Shown here piece by piece: positions 44,417 to 53,042 of a stretch of 64,000 nt of DNA. The translations under genes were made by a program, and so were the position numbers. The notes under the pieces were generated by a model. That model saw nothing but the letters and a program-made list of their open reading frames with translations. It ran no database searches and was not told the DNA's origin. Source of the stretch: Bacillota bacterium (lineage in GTDB: Bacteria; Bacillota_I; Bacilli_A; RF39; UBA660); NCBI GenBank assembly GCA_003524085.1, contig DOEC01000035.1, positions 11,977 to 75,976 of the forward strand, read 5' to 3'. Every line of letters begins with the position of its first letter. The first letter of the stretch is position 1.

Positions 44417-44438
44417 AAAAAGCCATTACTGGCTTTTT
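44417..44438. terminator. Bidirectional terminator
   Basis: AAAAAGCC and GGCTTTTT around ATTACT. It ends the DUF3800 transcript on the plus strand and the small RNA on the minus strand, where TTTTTTTC follows. Confidence 0.85.
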
Positions 44439-44523
44439 CCCAATTAGGGCGGCGTACTTAGAATTACGCTTAAATATAAATATTCGCGACCTAACTATCG
44501 ACCTGACGAGATTTCTCTCCGGT
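44417..44523 (-). ncRNA. Unidentified structured small RNA
   Basis: A perfect promoter at 44530-44558 and the terminator at 44417-44438 bound a minus-strand transcript of about 105 bases, GC-richer than its surroundings, without an ORF. Its 5' part folds as GAGA-GAAA-TCTC, a GNRA tetraloop hairpin; then come two similar motifs (CAGGTCGATAG, TTAGGTCGCG), a hairpin GCGTA...TACGC and CCC-TAATT-GGG. It is not tRNA, SRP RNA or a T-box. No known family recognised. Confidence 0.65.
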
Positions 44524-44529
44524 AATACA

Positions 44530-44573
44530 ATAATACACTATTTTTATTAAAATGTCAAACATAATTTGACATT
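44530..44573 (-). promoter_or_regulatory. Promoter of the small RNA with an operator-like inverted repeat
   Basis: Minus strand: TTGACA (44553-44558), 17 bases, TATTAT (44530-44535). The inverted repeat AATGTCAAA-CATAA-TTTGACATT (44551-44573) covers the -35, so a dimeric regulator probably controls it. Confidence 0.8.
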
Positions 44574-44691
44574 GTGTCAAGAAAACAGTTACATTTTGTA
44601 TTATTGTATATAAATATTATATGCGTTATATGCCTAATTATACTTTATTAAAAAAGTAAATATATAATGTTTATATCAATAAAAAAAAGAA

Positions 44692-44716
44692 GACCTAACA
44701 ACAAAATTGTTAGGCT
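44692..44716 (-). terminator. Terminator of cysS
   Basis: Minus strand: CCTAACAA and TTGTTAGG form an 8-bp stem with a 5-base loop, followed by TCTTCTTTTTTTT. Confidence 0.85.
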
Positions 44717-44722
44717 TTTTCT

Positions 44723-46126
44723 TTATCTTCTATCATTTAAAGTAATACCAATTTCCTTTAATTCATCTCTAATCTTGTCAGACTCAGCATAATTTTTTTC
44801 TTCTCTATACTTATTTCTAATACTTTGTATAATGTTAATTAACTCAGCTTCCTTATTAGAACTTGTCTCTGTAAAAGATAGACCCAAAATATCTTCAGCA
44901 TACTCACTAATGAAGTTATTATAACTTATTAGTTTATCAATATTCTTACTTGTTTGAAGTTCAGTATTCGCAAGCTTAATTATCTCATACAAATAAGTAA
45001 TTGCAAGTCCTGTGTTAAAGTCGTCATCCATTGCTTCAGTAAACTTCTTTTTTAAGTTACTAACAGTTTCATCATCACTTATATATTCATCCACATCTTT
45101 AATAGCATTTCTTAAATTATTAACAGTTTCACTAACTTTCTTAAATTGTTTTTCAGTATCAAGTAGTTGTTCATCATTAAAATCTGTTGGCTTTCTATAA
45201 TGGTTTTGTAGTATATAGAAACGTACTACCATTGGGTTATACTTTTTAAATAAGTCATCAAGAGTTATAAAGTTTCCTAAACTCTTTCCCATCTTTTGCC
45301 CGTTTACTGTTACTAAATTATTATGTATAAAGTAGTTAACAAAAGTTTTTCCAGTTAATGCTTCACTCTGCGCGATTTCACACTCGTGATGAGGAAATAT
45401 GTTGTCCATTCCTCCTCCATGAATATCAAAAGTATCGCCTAAATATTTTCTACTCATTACTGAACACTCAATATGCCATCCAGGATAACCTTCTCCCCAT
45501 GGACTAGGCCACTTCATAATGTGCCCGTTTTCAGCCTTTTTCCAAAGTGCAAAATCAGCAGGATTTTCTTTGTCAGTTGCAACTTCAATTCGCTCACCAC
45601 TCAAAGTATTATCAAGTGTTCTATTAGATAAACTTCCATACTTAGTAAACTTGTTTATTCTGTAGTACACATTGCCTTCTTTAGTCGCATAAGCATATCC
45701 TTTATCAATAAGTGTTTGCACGTCTTTTATAATCTCAATAATATGTCCAGTAGCTCTACAACTAATACTTGGCTTTAAAACATTTAACTTTCTCATATCT
45801 TCAAAGTAAATATTCTCAAACTTGTATGCAATTTCAACTGGGTCAATACTCTCAAGTTTTGCAATTCTCTCAATTTTATCTTCTCCACTTTCAGCATCTC
45901 CTACTAAATGTCCTACATCTGTTATATTTTGTACATACTTAACTTTATATCCTAAATGCATTAAATATCTATAAATAACATCAAAACTAACATAACTTTT
46001 AGCATGCCCTAAATGTGGATAACCATATACAGTAGGTCCACATACATACATTCCAACTAGCCCTTCATGAATACTTTTAAATTCTTCTTTTCTTCTAGTA
46101 ATAGTGTTGTAAACTACTAAACTCAT
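44723..46126 (-). CDS. cysS: Cysteinyl-tRNA synthetase
   Basis: The 467-aa class I enzyme attaches cysteine to tRNA-Cys. YVCGPTVYGYPHLGHA (about 27-42) holds the HIGH motif and the first zinc Cys; WHIECSVMS supplies further zinc ligands, and KMGKSLGN is the KMSKS motif. Length is usual for the family. ATG 46126 is preceded by AAAGAGGTGG; the longer frame from 46183 lacks a site. No T-box precedes it. Confidence 0.97.
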   Translation of the reverse strand: MSLVVYNTITRRKEEFKSIHEGLVGMYVCGPTVYGYPHLGHAKSYVSFDVIYRYLMHLGYKVKYVQNITDVGHLVGDAESGEDKIERIAKLESIDPVEIAYKFENIYFEDMRKLNVLKPSISCRATGHIIEIIKDVQTLIDKGYAYATKEGNVYYRINKFTKYGSLSNRTLDNTLSGERIEVATDKENPADFALWKKAENGHIMKWPSPWGEGYPGWHIECSVMSRKYLGDTFDIHGGGMDNIFPHHECEIAQSEALTGKTFVNYFIHNNLVTVNGQKMGKSLGNFITLDDLFKKYNPMVVRFYILQNHYRKPTDFNDEQLLDTEKQFKKVSETVNNLRNAIKDVDEYISDDETVSNLKKKFTEAMDDDFNTGLAITYLYEIIKLANTELQTSKNIDKLISYNNFISEYAEDILGLSFTETSSNKEAELINIIQSIRNKYREEKNYAESDKIRDELKEIGITLNDRR

Positions 46127-46253
46127 AAATCCACCTCTTTCGTATGTAAATATTATATCACATAAATCTAAAATGTAGTACATAAATTATAATGGAAGTG
46201 GACAATAACACAAAAAAATGGTAAAATTTAAATAGTAAACTGAAGGTGAAAAA

Positions 46254-48233
46254 ATGAAAAGGAAGTTACCGTTATTAATTTTTTATAGTTTTTTAATTAT
46301 ATATTTAGAACTAGTTTACAAAAGTGCTGTTCTAAACAACGTATTTAGTATAAACACGCTTACTGTTATAGTGTTTAGTATTCCATTTATACTTATAAAT
46401 ACACTTATTAGTAGCTTATTTAAAGAAAAAATTAACAGAATTATTTCAGTAGTCTTAAGCATATTTATCACACTTATCTATATTAGCCAGTACATTTACT
46501 TTGAATTTTATGACTCAATCTTCTCAATTTATAGCATTAAAGAAGGAACAGGCCAAGTATTTGGAGAATTCTTTAGTGCAATACTAAAGATGGTATTAGA
46601 TAACATTTGGGTAACCTTATTATTCTTACTACCATTCTTACTCTTTATCATATTTGGTAAAAAAATCTTTAACTTTGAAAGAAACAAAAAAGCAAGCCTT
46701 ATAACCAGTGGATTATCCATAGTAAGCATTGCCATTTGCATACTATTTGTACAGTTCTATGGTAGTGGAATGTACAGCTTAAAAAGACTTTATAAAGAAA
46801 CTCATGCTCCAATGATAACAATAAATAAAGTAGGACTTTTATCAATGGAAGTCTTAGATTTAGATAGATTTATCTTTGGCTTTGAAGAAAAACTATATAA
46901 CATTAACAAGCCAATCGACAATAAAGAAGAAACAAAAAAGCCAGAAGAAACAGAAGAAATAAAATATAATGTTCTAGATATAGATTTTGATAAACTTATT
47001 AATGAAGAAGAAAATTCTATGGTTAAATCTATGCATGAATACTTTAAAAACGTAACCCCTACAAAACAAAACGAGTACACTGGCATGTTTAAAGGAAAAA
47101 ATTTAATATACATCACTGCTGAGGGGTTTGACAAAATCGCAATAGATGAAAGTCTTACTCCAACTTTATACAAACTAGCTAATAACGGCTTTGTCTTTGA
47201 AAACTACTACCAACCTTTATTTACAGTTAGCACAAGTGATGGTGAATACATGTTTTTAAATAGTCTTATTCCAAAAGAAGGAGTATGGTCTTTCTATAGA
47301 AGTAGTAACATTTATATGCCTTTTGGAATAGGAAATGTTTTCAAAAGAGAAGGCTATAGCACGGTAAACGCATACCACGACCACACATACACTTATTATA
47401 ATAGAGATGAGTCACACCCAAATTTAGGCTTTGACAAATACATTGGATGTGGTAATGGACTTGAAGAGTTAATAAACTGTAAAACATGGCCTGAAAGTGA
47501 CGTTGAAATGATTAATGCTACAGTAGACGACTACATAAATAGCGACAAATTTATGACATACTACATGACAGTAAGTGGACACCTAAACTACACTTTCACA
47601 GGTAACTATATATCATATAAAAATAAAGACTTAGTTAAAGACTTACCTTACACCGATCATGTAAAAGCTTATCTTGCAGCCAACATTGAACTAGACCGTG
47701 CAATTGAAAGTTTGATTAACAAGCTTAAAGAAAAAGGAAAACTAGACGATACTGTAATTGTAATTAGTCCAGATCATTATCCATATGGACTTAAAACAAG
47801 TGAATTAAATGAGATAAGCAAAACTGATAGAAGTGACAAATTTGAAATGTTTCACACAAGTTTAATACTTTATAATAGTGAAATAAAAGAAAATGTTAAA
47901 GTAACTAAATATGTAAGCAGTATTGATGTTCTACCTACAATTTATAACTTATTTGGAATAAAATATGACTCTAGATTACTAATGGGAAGAGACGCATTAA
48001 GTGATGCTGAAGGACTAGTTATTCTAAGCGATAGAAGCTTTATTAACGAATTTGGTAGTTACAACTCAATTACAGGAAAATACACTAAATTTAAAGAAGA
48101 TGTAAGTAATGACTACATAGAAAAACTAAACCACGAAGTATATCAAAGATTCACAATGAGTAGCTTACTTTTATATGAAAAAAATGGTGTATATTTAGAT
48201 TACTATAGGAAGTTGGGATTATATGAAGATTAA
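46254..48233 (+). CDS. LTA synthase-family membrane phosphoglycerol/phosphoethanolamine transferase
   Basis: The 659-aa protein has about five N-terminal membrane helices (to about residue 170), a linker, and an extracellular sulfatase-fold domain: NLIYITAEGFD (about 283-293, metal-binding Glu), the nucleophile Thr in VSTSDGEYM (about 326), VSGHLNYTF and ISPDHYPYG. This is the LtaS/YfnI architecture, which polymerises glycerol phosphate onto a glycolipid anchor. The motif FTVSTSDGE differs from the usual GKTSDSE, so it may be a primase or ethanolamine-phosphate type. It overlaps the glycosylase gene by 11 bases. Confidence 0.85.
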   Translation: MKRKLPLLIFYSFLIIYLELVYKSAVLNNVFSINTLTVIVFSIPFILINTLISSLFKEKINRIISVVLSIFITLIYISQYIYFEFYDSIFSIYSIKEGTGQVFGEFFSAILKMVLDNIWVTLLFLLPFLLFIIFGKKIFNFERNKKASLITSGLSIVSIAICILFVQFYGSGMYSLKRLYKETHAPMITINKVGLLSMEVLDLDRFIFGFEEKLYNINKPIDNKEETKKPEETEEIKYNVLDIDFDKLINEEENSMVKSMHEYFKNVTPTKQNEYTGMFKGKNLIYITAEGFDKIAIDESLTPTLYKLANNGFVFENYYQPLFTVSTSDGEYMFLNSLIPKEGVWSFYRSSNIYMPFGIGNVFKREGYSTVNAYHDHTYTYYNRDESHPNLGFDKYIGCGNGLEELINCKTWPESDVEMINATVDDYINSDKFMTYYMTVSGHLNYTFTGNYISYKNKDLVKDLPYTDHVKAYLAANIELDRAIESLINKLKEKGKLDDTVIVISPDHYPYGLKTSELNEISKTDRSDKFEMFHTSLILYNSEIKENVKVTKYVSSIDVLPTIYNLFGIKYDSRLLMGRDALSDAEGLVILSDRSFINEFGSYNSITGKYTKFKEDVSNDYIEKLNHEVYQRFTMSSLLLYEKNGVYLDYYRKLGLYED

Positions 48234-49050
48234 GAAAAATGATATAGATTTAAATTCTACACTAATGAGTGGACAAGCTTTTAGAATAACTAAAGAACTA
48301 GATAACTCATATACTTGCATCTTAACCGATAGGGTAGTTAACATCAAAGAAGATAATGACTTCTTAATAGTTAACTCTAATAAAGAAGAAAATCTAGAAA
48401 TGGTAGTCAAACACTATTTAGACTACGGAAGAGACTATTCTTTAATTAATGAAAAATTATCTACTAGTGATGTATTCTATGGTGGAGTACCATCTGGTTA
48501 TAAAGTGCTTAAACAAGACAAATTTGAAATGTATATAAGTTATATTATAAGTCAAAACAATAACGTAAAAAGAATAAGCAGTACAATTAATAAAATAAGT
48601 GAAAAGTATGGCGAAAAAGTAGAGTTTAACAATAAAACGTATTACTTATTTCCAAAAATGAGTGACATGATTAACTTAACTAAAGACAACTTAAAAGAAT
48701 TCAACCTAGGCTTTAGAGATGAATATATATATAACGCTCTTAATGTATTAAAAGAAAATCCATTTTACCTAGAAGAGTTAGATATGTTAAATACTGACGT
48801 TGCGTTAAAAAGTCTTATGAAAATAAAAGGAATAGGCCTAAAAGTAGCAAGCTGTATATTGATGTTTGGATACTCTAGATTTGATACATTCCCAATTGAT
48901 ACATGGGTTAAAAAATACGTCAGTGAAAAACTTGGAATAAAAGATGATATCAAAGTAATAAGTAAGTATATGAAAGAAATTTTTAATGAATATTCAGGTC
49001 TTGCTATACAGTATATGTACCATATAAATAGAAACAGGAAACTAGATTAA
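48223..49050 (+). CDS. 8-oxoguanine DNA glycosylase (OGG1/AlkA type)
   Basis: The 275-aa HhH-GPD protein excises oxidised or alkylated bases. SGQAFRI at the start is the OGG1-type N-terminal motif, YIISQNNNVKRI the first HhH helix, IKGIGLKVASCILMFGY (about 201-217) the hairpin with the catalytic Lys, and FPIDTWV (about 223-229) carries the essential Asp. The start overlaps the LTA-synthase-like gene; the two share a transcript. Slightly shorter than eukaryotic OGG1, usual for Clostridia/Bacilli versions. Confidence 0.88.
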   Translation: MKIKKNDIDLNSTLMSGQAFRITKELDNSYTCILTDRVVNIKEDNDFLIVNSNKEENLEMVVKHYLDYGRDYSLINEKLSTSDVFYGGVPSGYKVLKQDKFEMYISYIISQNNNVKRISSTINKISEKYGEKVEFNNKTYYLFPKMSDMINLTKDNLKEFNLGFRDEYIYNALNVLKENPFYLEELDMLNTDVALKSLMKIKGIGLKVASCILMFGYSRFDTFPIDTWVKKYVSEKLGIKDDIKVISKYMKEIFNEYSGLAIQYMYHINRNRKLD

Positions 49051-49225
49051 ACTATTTCCCGTTCTTTTTTTGTATATTAAATTTGTTGCTTGATAAGCCC
49101 TCTTTGCAAAATCATCAGTTAAATAAGGTAAAATACTTTCATTATCACTTGAGTGGTAGATTTTTTCCTGGTTCAAATTTTTTAAGTTTTTCAAAAGCTG
49201 ATTTCGATAGAGTAGCTGTATACAT
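49042..49225 (-). pseudogene. Small gene with a probable frameshift
   Basis: ATG 49225 with AAGGGG 8 bases upstream opens MYTATLSKSAFEKLKKFEPG, which stops at TGA after 24 codons; the +1 frame then continues with plausible coding sequence SDNESILPYLTDDFAKRAYQ to 49042. One frameshift would join them into about 60 aa. The other reading, one ORF from ATG 49233, lacks a spaced ribosome site. Function unknown. Confidence 0.35.
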
Positions 49226-49306
49226 AACATCATCCCCCTTAATTACTATAATTATACCATATTTGGTACACAAAGTTAATTTCCACATAAATAAGCAAAC
49301 ATTTTG

Positions 49307-49335
49307 TTGACAAACAAATATACATATTTTATAAT
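49307..49335 (+). promoter_or_regulatory. Consensus promoter
   Basis: TTGACA (49307-49312), 17 bases, TATAAT (49330-49335), serving the gene at 49355. Confidence 0.85.
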
Positions 49336-49354
49336 AGTATCAGGAGGCATAAAG

Positions 49355-49930
49355 ATGATAGAAAATTTTATAATTACATATATTACTGATTATAATCCAT
49401 ATTTAATGGAAGAAGCAACTGCTGTTTTTAATCAAGATGGCACGTTTAACAGGCTTAGAATAGAAGAGGAGGAATATAGAAGTTTAGAAGTAAAAGAGGC
49501 ACAGAAAAGAGCAAAAGCGCATATAAAAGAACAAAAAGGGATATCGTATAAAAATATATTAACTTCTAATACAATATTAATAGACGACAAAACTGCAAAT
49601 GAGTATATATATTCATGTTATACAAGATGGTCAAAAACAGACATGAAATATGTCAAATGTATTCTTGCCAATTATATTAAGGAACTATTTATGAATGCTA
49701 ATAGCAAAAGTTATGAAGCAAATAGAAAAAATAAACATAATTTAGACGCAATGTATGGTTTCTATAAATATGGAGCTAAGTTTTCTATTGTTGATAATGG
49801 TAAAGAAACAATTTATACTTGTTCACTTTTAGTAAGAAACGATGCGAATGGTAAAAAATATTTATATGATATTTTAGATATTAAAAAAATTAACCAAGTA
49901 AGCTTAGAAAAGTATTTTCAAACTACTTAG
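49355..49930 (+). CDS. Hypothetical protein
   Basis: The 191-aa product is soluble, with a helical N-terminal half (EVKEAQKRAKAHIKEQKG), a central ANYIKELFMN helix and a beta-rich end (TIYTCSLLVRNDANGKKYLYD then ILDIKK). The YLYDILDIKK end recalls phage and mobile-element proteins that end in a nuclease-like strand pattern, but I cannot assign a family. AGGAGG 8 bases before ATG 49355 and a perfect promoter support expression. The longer frame from 49304 would start inside the promoter. Confidence 0.65.
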   Translation: MIENFIITYITDYNPYLMEEATAVFNQDGTFNRLRIEEEEYRSLEVKEAQKRAKAHIKEQKGISYKNILTSNTILIDDKTANEYIYSCYTRWSKTDMKYVKCILANYIKELFMNANSKSYEANRKNKHNLDAMYGFYKYGAKFSIVDNGKETIYTCSLLVRNDANGKKYLYDILDIKKINQVSLEKYFQTT

Positions 49931-49947
49931 TTAATTAGAGACTATTA

Positions 49948-50023
49948 TTATGAACAAGAACCTCCATACGAGCCTTCCGTTTAAAATAAACCAGGCATAT
50001 CTATGCTCCAGCACCTTGCTCAT
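49948..50023 (-). ncRNA. Tandem small RNA, copy 1
   Basis: Promoter TTTACT (50053-50058), 17 bases, TATAAT (50030-50035). Closing stem GAGCAAG/CTTGTTC, hairpin GCAT-AGAT-ATGC, hairpin GTTTA-TTT-TAAAC inside GCC...GGC, and the 3' block CGTATGGAGGTT. This copy lacks a U-tract after the stem. Confidence 0.65.
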
Positions 50024-50101
50024 GAATAAATTATAGCATATCATTTACTAAAAGTAAACACTATATAAAAATTGTTAACATAAACATAATTAAATATGCA
50101 A

Positions 50102-50179
50102 TAAAAAAGACGAGTTACCTCCATACGAGCCTTCTGTTTAAAATAAACTAGGCAAAGCTATGCTCCAGCAACCTGTCAT
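50102..50179 (-). ncRNA. Tandem small RNA, copy 2
   Basis: Promoter TTTACT (50209-50214), 17 bases, TACAAT (50186-50191). Same fold; GACAGGTT/AACTCGTC closes the RNA and is followed by TTTTTTATT. Confidence 0.7.
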
Positions 50180-50259
50180 GTATAAATTGTAGCATATCAT
50201 TTACTAAAAGTAAACAACTAAAAAGTATCTTTTTAAGCATATAATTGTGAAAGTAAAAT

Positions 50260-50340
50260 AAAAAAAGGAACGAGCTACCTCCATGCGAGCCTTCCGTTTA
50301 AAATAAACCAGGCAAATCCATGCTCCAGCAACCTGTCCAT
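50260..50340 (-). ncRNA. Tandem small RNA, copy 3
   Basis: Promoter TTTACT (50370-50375), 17 bases, TATAAT (50347-50352). The 3' block reads CGCATGGAGGTAGCTCG and runs into TTTTTTTATTTT. Confidence 0.7.
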
Positions 50341-50418
50341 GTACAAATTATAACATATCATTTACAAAAAGTAAACAAATAAAAAGTATCTTTTAAGTGC
50401 TAAAATAGTAGAATAAAA

Positions 50419-50498
50419 TAAAAAAGAACGAGTTACCTCCATACGAGCCTTCCGTTTATGATAAACCAGGCATAGCTATGCTCCAGAAACTTGTTCAT
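50419..50498 (-). ncRNA. Tandem small RNA, copy 4
   Basis: Promoter TTTACT (50528-50533), 17 bases, TATAAT (50505-50510). GAACAAGTT/AACTCGTTC closes the RNA and TTTTTTATTTT follows, a complete Rho-independent end. Confidence 0.75.
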
Positions 50499-50557
50499 GA
50501 ATAAATTATAACATATCATTTACTAAAAGTAAACAAATAAATTTTTGAAAAATATAC

Positions 50558-50586
50558 TTGACAAGTGTAATAAATACGCATATAAT
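50558..50586 (+). promoter_or_regulatory. Promoter of the NrtR-like gene, inside an inverted repeat
   Basis: TTGACA (50558-50563), 17 bases, TATAAT (50581-50586). TACGCAT (50574-50580) before and ATGCGTA (50604-50610) after the -10 form an inverted repeat that the encoded regulator could bind. Confidence 0.8.
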
Positions 50587-50609
50587 TATAATGTAGTGAG
50601 GTGATGCGT

Positions 50610-51281
50610 ATGCAGTTAACAAACCCTTTATATAAAAATATTGGAGTACATGTTATTACTAGTATTTTTACAGTTGACAAAGGTGTAGTTAAAGTACTAC
50701 TTGTTAAAAGAACTAATGAACCATTTAAAGAAAAGTGGAGTTTAGTAGGAGGTGCACTTTACAACAACGAAAGACTAGAAGACGGAGTTAAAAGAGAAAT
50801 ATTTGAAAAAAGTGGCTTAACTGATGTAAATGTTTATTTTTCAGGAGTGTTTGATGAAATTGATAGAAGTCCTGTTAGAAGAATGATAGCTTTAACTTAT
50901 GTTGGACTAATAGACGCAAATAAAGTTCAAGTACTAAAGAAAACTCTTAAAACTGATAATTCTGACTGGGTCCCAATTGATAAAGTTCAAAATTTGGCAG
51001 GTGACCATAACAAGATTTTATTAAAAGGCCTAGATACTTTAAAAGAGCTAATTGTAACAACTGACATATTAAAAAGCTTATTTCCGAGTGGTGTAACCAT
51101 TCCTGAAATACAAAAGACTTATGAAAGTATACTAAATAAGTCATTTGATAGACGTAACTTCAGAAAGAAACTTCTTAGTCTAGGTATAATAGAAGACACT
51201 AATAAATATATGGTATTTGAAGGGAAAAAACCTGCTAAGTTATATAGATTTAATAAAAAGAAAAATAAGAATGTATTATAA
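50610..51281 (+). CDS. NrtR-like NUDIX-winged helix regulator
   Basis: The 223-aa protein has an N-terminal NUDIX domain (WSLVGGALYNNERLEDGVKREI; the catalytic REXXEE box is altered to REIFEK, so it probably senses and does not hydrolyse) and a C-terminal winged helix (IPEIQKTYESIL ... FRKKLLSLGIIE). NrtR proteins repress NAD-metabolism or sugar genes in response to ADP-ribose-type ligands. GAGGTG lies 6 bases before ATG 50610, and earlier in-frame GTG and ATG codons are too close to that site. Probably autoregulated through the inverted repeat in its promoter. Confidence 0.8.
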   Translation: MQLTNPLYKNIGVHVITSIFTVDKGVVKVLLVKRTNEPFKEKWSLVGGALYNNERLEDGVKREIFEKSGLTDVNVYFSGVFDEIDRSPVRRMIALTYVGLIDANKVQVLKKTLKTDNSDWVPIDKVQNLAGDHNKILLKGLDTLKELIVTTDILKSLFPSGVTIPEIQKTYESILNKSFDRRNFRKKLLSLGIIEDTNKYMVFEGKKPAKLYRFNKKKNKNVL

Positions 51282-51334
51282 ATACATTTTTATAAAGAAA
51301 ATATAAGTGTACAAAATACACATAAGGAGGAAAA

Positions 51335-51853
51335 ATGAAAGATTTGTATATTGATTTTGATGGAGTAATTAAAGATACTATAAAAGTATCTTACAAAATG
51401 ATGGAAGATGAAAAAATTGATTTAAGAGATCGACCTAAAGTAATTGAATTCTATAAGCAACTTGACTGGGAATACTTACTTAAAATAAGTGCTGAAATAA
51501 AAAATGCTTATCACTTTATAAATAAAATCTCAGAAGAAGGAACATTTAATCCTAAAATACTTACAACAGTTAATTCTCTTAATGAGATAAAAGCAAAACT
51601 AAGTGACATAAAAAAGAATTGTAAAAACATCACTCTGGTGTCAGTGCCATCTGGAATTGAAAAGTCAGTCTTAGTAAATCCAAAGAATTCTATTTTAGTA
51701 GATGACTACCGTGGCAACTTAATCTCGTGGCAAAATTCTGGTGGAATTCCAGTGAAATTTGCAAACGAAATAAGTAGTGAATTTATAACAATCAATACAT
51801 TAGAAGTATTTACAGAAAAAGAAATATGCAAAAATTTGTGTTTAAGGAGGTAA
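51335..51853 (+). CDS. HAD-family phosphatase-like protein
   Basis: The 172-aa protein opens with the HAD motif I, LYIDFDGVIKDT (4-15), and ends with motif III/IV ILVDDYRGNLISWQNSGGIPVKF. It resembles the 5'-nucleotidase-like small HADs often coded by phages and Firmicutes. The cap is small and helical. AAGGAGG 6 bases before the ATG. First gene of a run of five ending in a histidine phosphatase. Confidence 0.78.
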   Translation: MKDLYIDFDGVIKDTIKVSYKMMEDEKIDLRDRPKVIEFYKQLDWEYLLKISAEIKNAYHFINKISEEGTFNPKILTTVNSLNEIKAKLSDIKKNCKNITLVSVPSGIEKSVLVNPKNSILVDDYRGNLISWQNSGGIPVKFANEISSEFITINTLEVFTEKEICKNLCLRR

Positions 51854-51858
51854 TTAAA

Positions 51859-52386
51859 ATGAAAGAAGATACAAGAAACATAGCGTTACAAAAATTAAAA
51901 ACTCTTAAAAGCGAAAGAGAAGAACTATTGTCTTTACAAAAAGAACTAAATGATTTAAAAGAAAATGACTTAGTCAAAAGGTACTTGTTTTTAGATAGTT
52001 TTCTAAGTAAAACAAACATAGAAAGTGATAAAAAGTTAATATTAGATTCCTTTAGTTCTCTAATTAGAAACAACGAATGCACACACGACATATGGGTATA
52101 TCTAGGTAGCTTTTATTACGTAGACGATATGTTTAGGTCATATAGTATAAAAGTCCCAAACGAAAGAGATAAAAAGTTTGAGTATAATCTGTATGGATGT
52201 TTGGAATGTGACGAAACAGTAGAAACTAGTGACTATATAAAATTTGAAAGCGAGCACATATGTTTAAAAACAAGAAAATATGTTAACATCTATGAGCTAA
52301 GAAAACAATATTTTGAATATTTAACTGAAATGAATGTAGACGAAACAGTCAAGAAATTAACGAGTATGTTTGGAGGTGAATTATGA
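51859..52386 (+). CDS. Unknown protein with coiled coil and putative zinc site
   Basis: The 175-aa protein has an N-terminal coiled coil (LKTLKSEREELLSLQKELND) and a second half with NNECTHDIW, YGCLECDE and EHICLK, whose Cys and His residues could form a metal knuckle. No family recognised. AAGGAGG 8 bases before ATG 51859. The stop overlaps the next gene by 4 bases (ATGA). Confidence 0.7.
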   Translation: MKEDTRNIALQKLKTLKSEREELLSLQKELNDLKENDLVKRYLFLDSFLSKTNIESDKKLILDSFSSLIRNNECTHDIWVYLGSFYYVDDMFRSYSIKVPNERDKKFEYNLYGCLECDETVETSDYIKFESEHICLKTRKYVNIYELRKQYFEYLTEMNVDETVKKLTSMFGGEL

Positions 52387-53042
52387 GCTGTTTATATTAT
52401 TATTCACTTAATGATGGAAATGTAGAAAAATACAAAATTAGTATTGACGAAGAAAAACTAAGCAAGATAAAAGAAAAAAGCATTTATAAATGTGGAAAAA
52501 AGAAGAAAGTGAGCTATGAAGGCGTAAGATTTTTTAAAAATAATATGTACTATACTGATTTTAAAGAAGTTGACCTAGGATGGAGAGAATACAAAGATGG
52601 TCCAGACGAAAAACTGTATAGATATAGTTTCACTGAATACGTTCCAACCTATTTATCACAATTAATAGATATTATCATAAGTTCAAGTAGCGAAAAAGCA
52701 ATAAGAGAATTATTTCAAATGGACCTATCTAAAGAATTTTGTGGCTTTCAAAAAGAAATAAACGATATACTTAATAAAGCTAGCAAGATAAGTGACAGCG
52801 ACTACAAAAATAAGATAAACGCTTTAAACGAATTAAAAAACATTTACGAAGAAAAAGAATTTAATAGTGACAGAGAGGACATAAGCATATACTATAAAGA
52901 AGCTTTCACTTGCTTCCATGTTGAACTAATAGATAAGATTACATTAGAAGAATATAACAAAGTTATCAATTTTATTAACGGTATACCATTTACAAACGAT
53001 AAAGTTTGTGATTTAATATTAAGAATGAAGGAGATGTTTTAA
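52383..53042 (+). CDS. Unknown protein of the NrtR-linked gene run
   Basis: The 219-aa protein is acidic and soluble, with a beta-rich start (SCLYYYSLNDGNVEKYKI) and a helical C-terminal half (SQLIDIIISSSSEKAIRELF). Family not recognised. GGAGGTGAA precedes the ATG, which overlaps the previous stop; the next ATG follows its own stop directly, so the three unknown proteins are made together. Confidence 0.7.
   Translation: MSCLYYYSLNDGNVEKYKISIDEEKLSKIKEKSIYKCGKKKKVSYEGVRFFKNNMYYTDFKEVDLGWREYKDGPDEKLYRYSFTEYVPTYLSQLIDIIISSSSEKAIRELFQMDLSKEFCGFQKEINDILNKASKISDSDYKNKINALNELKNIYEEKEFNSDREDISIYYKEAFTCFHVELIDKITLEEYNKVINFINGIPFTNDKVCDLILRMKEMF

Larger units (their letters stand above)
49948..50536 (-). 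repeat. Four tandem ~159-bp repeats, each a small-RNA gene
   Basis: The motif ACCTCCATACGAGCCTTCCG recurs with starts near 49960, 50117, 50277 and 50435, a period of 157-160 bases. Each unit holds, on the minus strand, a promoter, a structured RNA of about 75-80 bases and usually a U-tract. Copies differ at scattered bases, with compensating changes in the closing stem. Confidence 0.9.

Noticed and set aside
49083..49310. 75-codon plus-strand frame after the glycosylase
   Set aside because: It runs antisense to a better minus-strand candidate and has no ribosome site.
49948..50536. CRISPR array
   Set aside because: The period is about 159 bases and the copies are similar over most of their length, with promoters and terminators; there are no short repeats with unique spacers and no cas genes.
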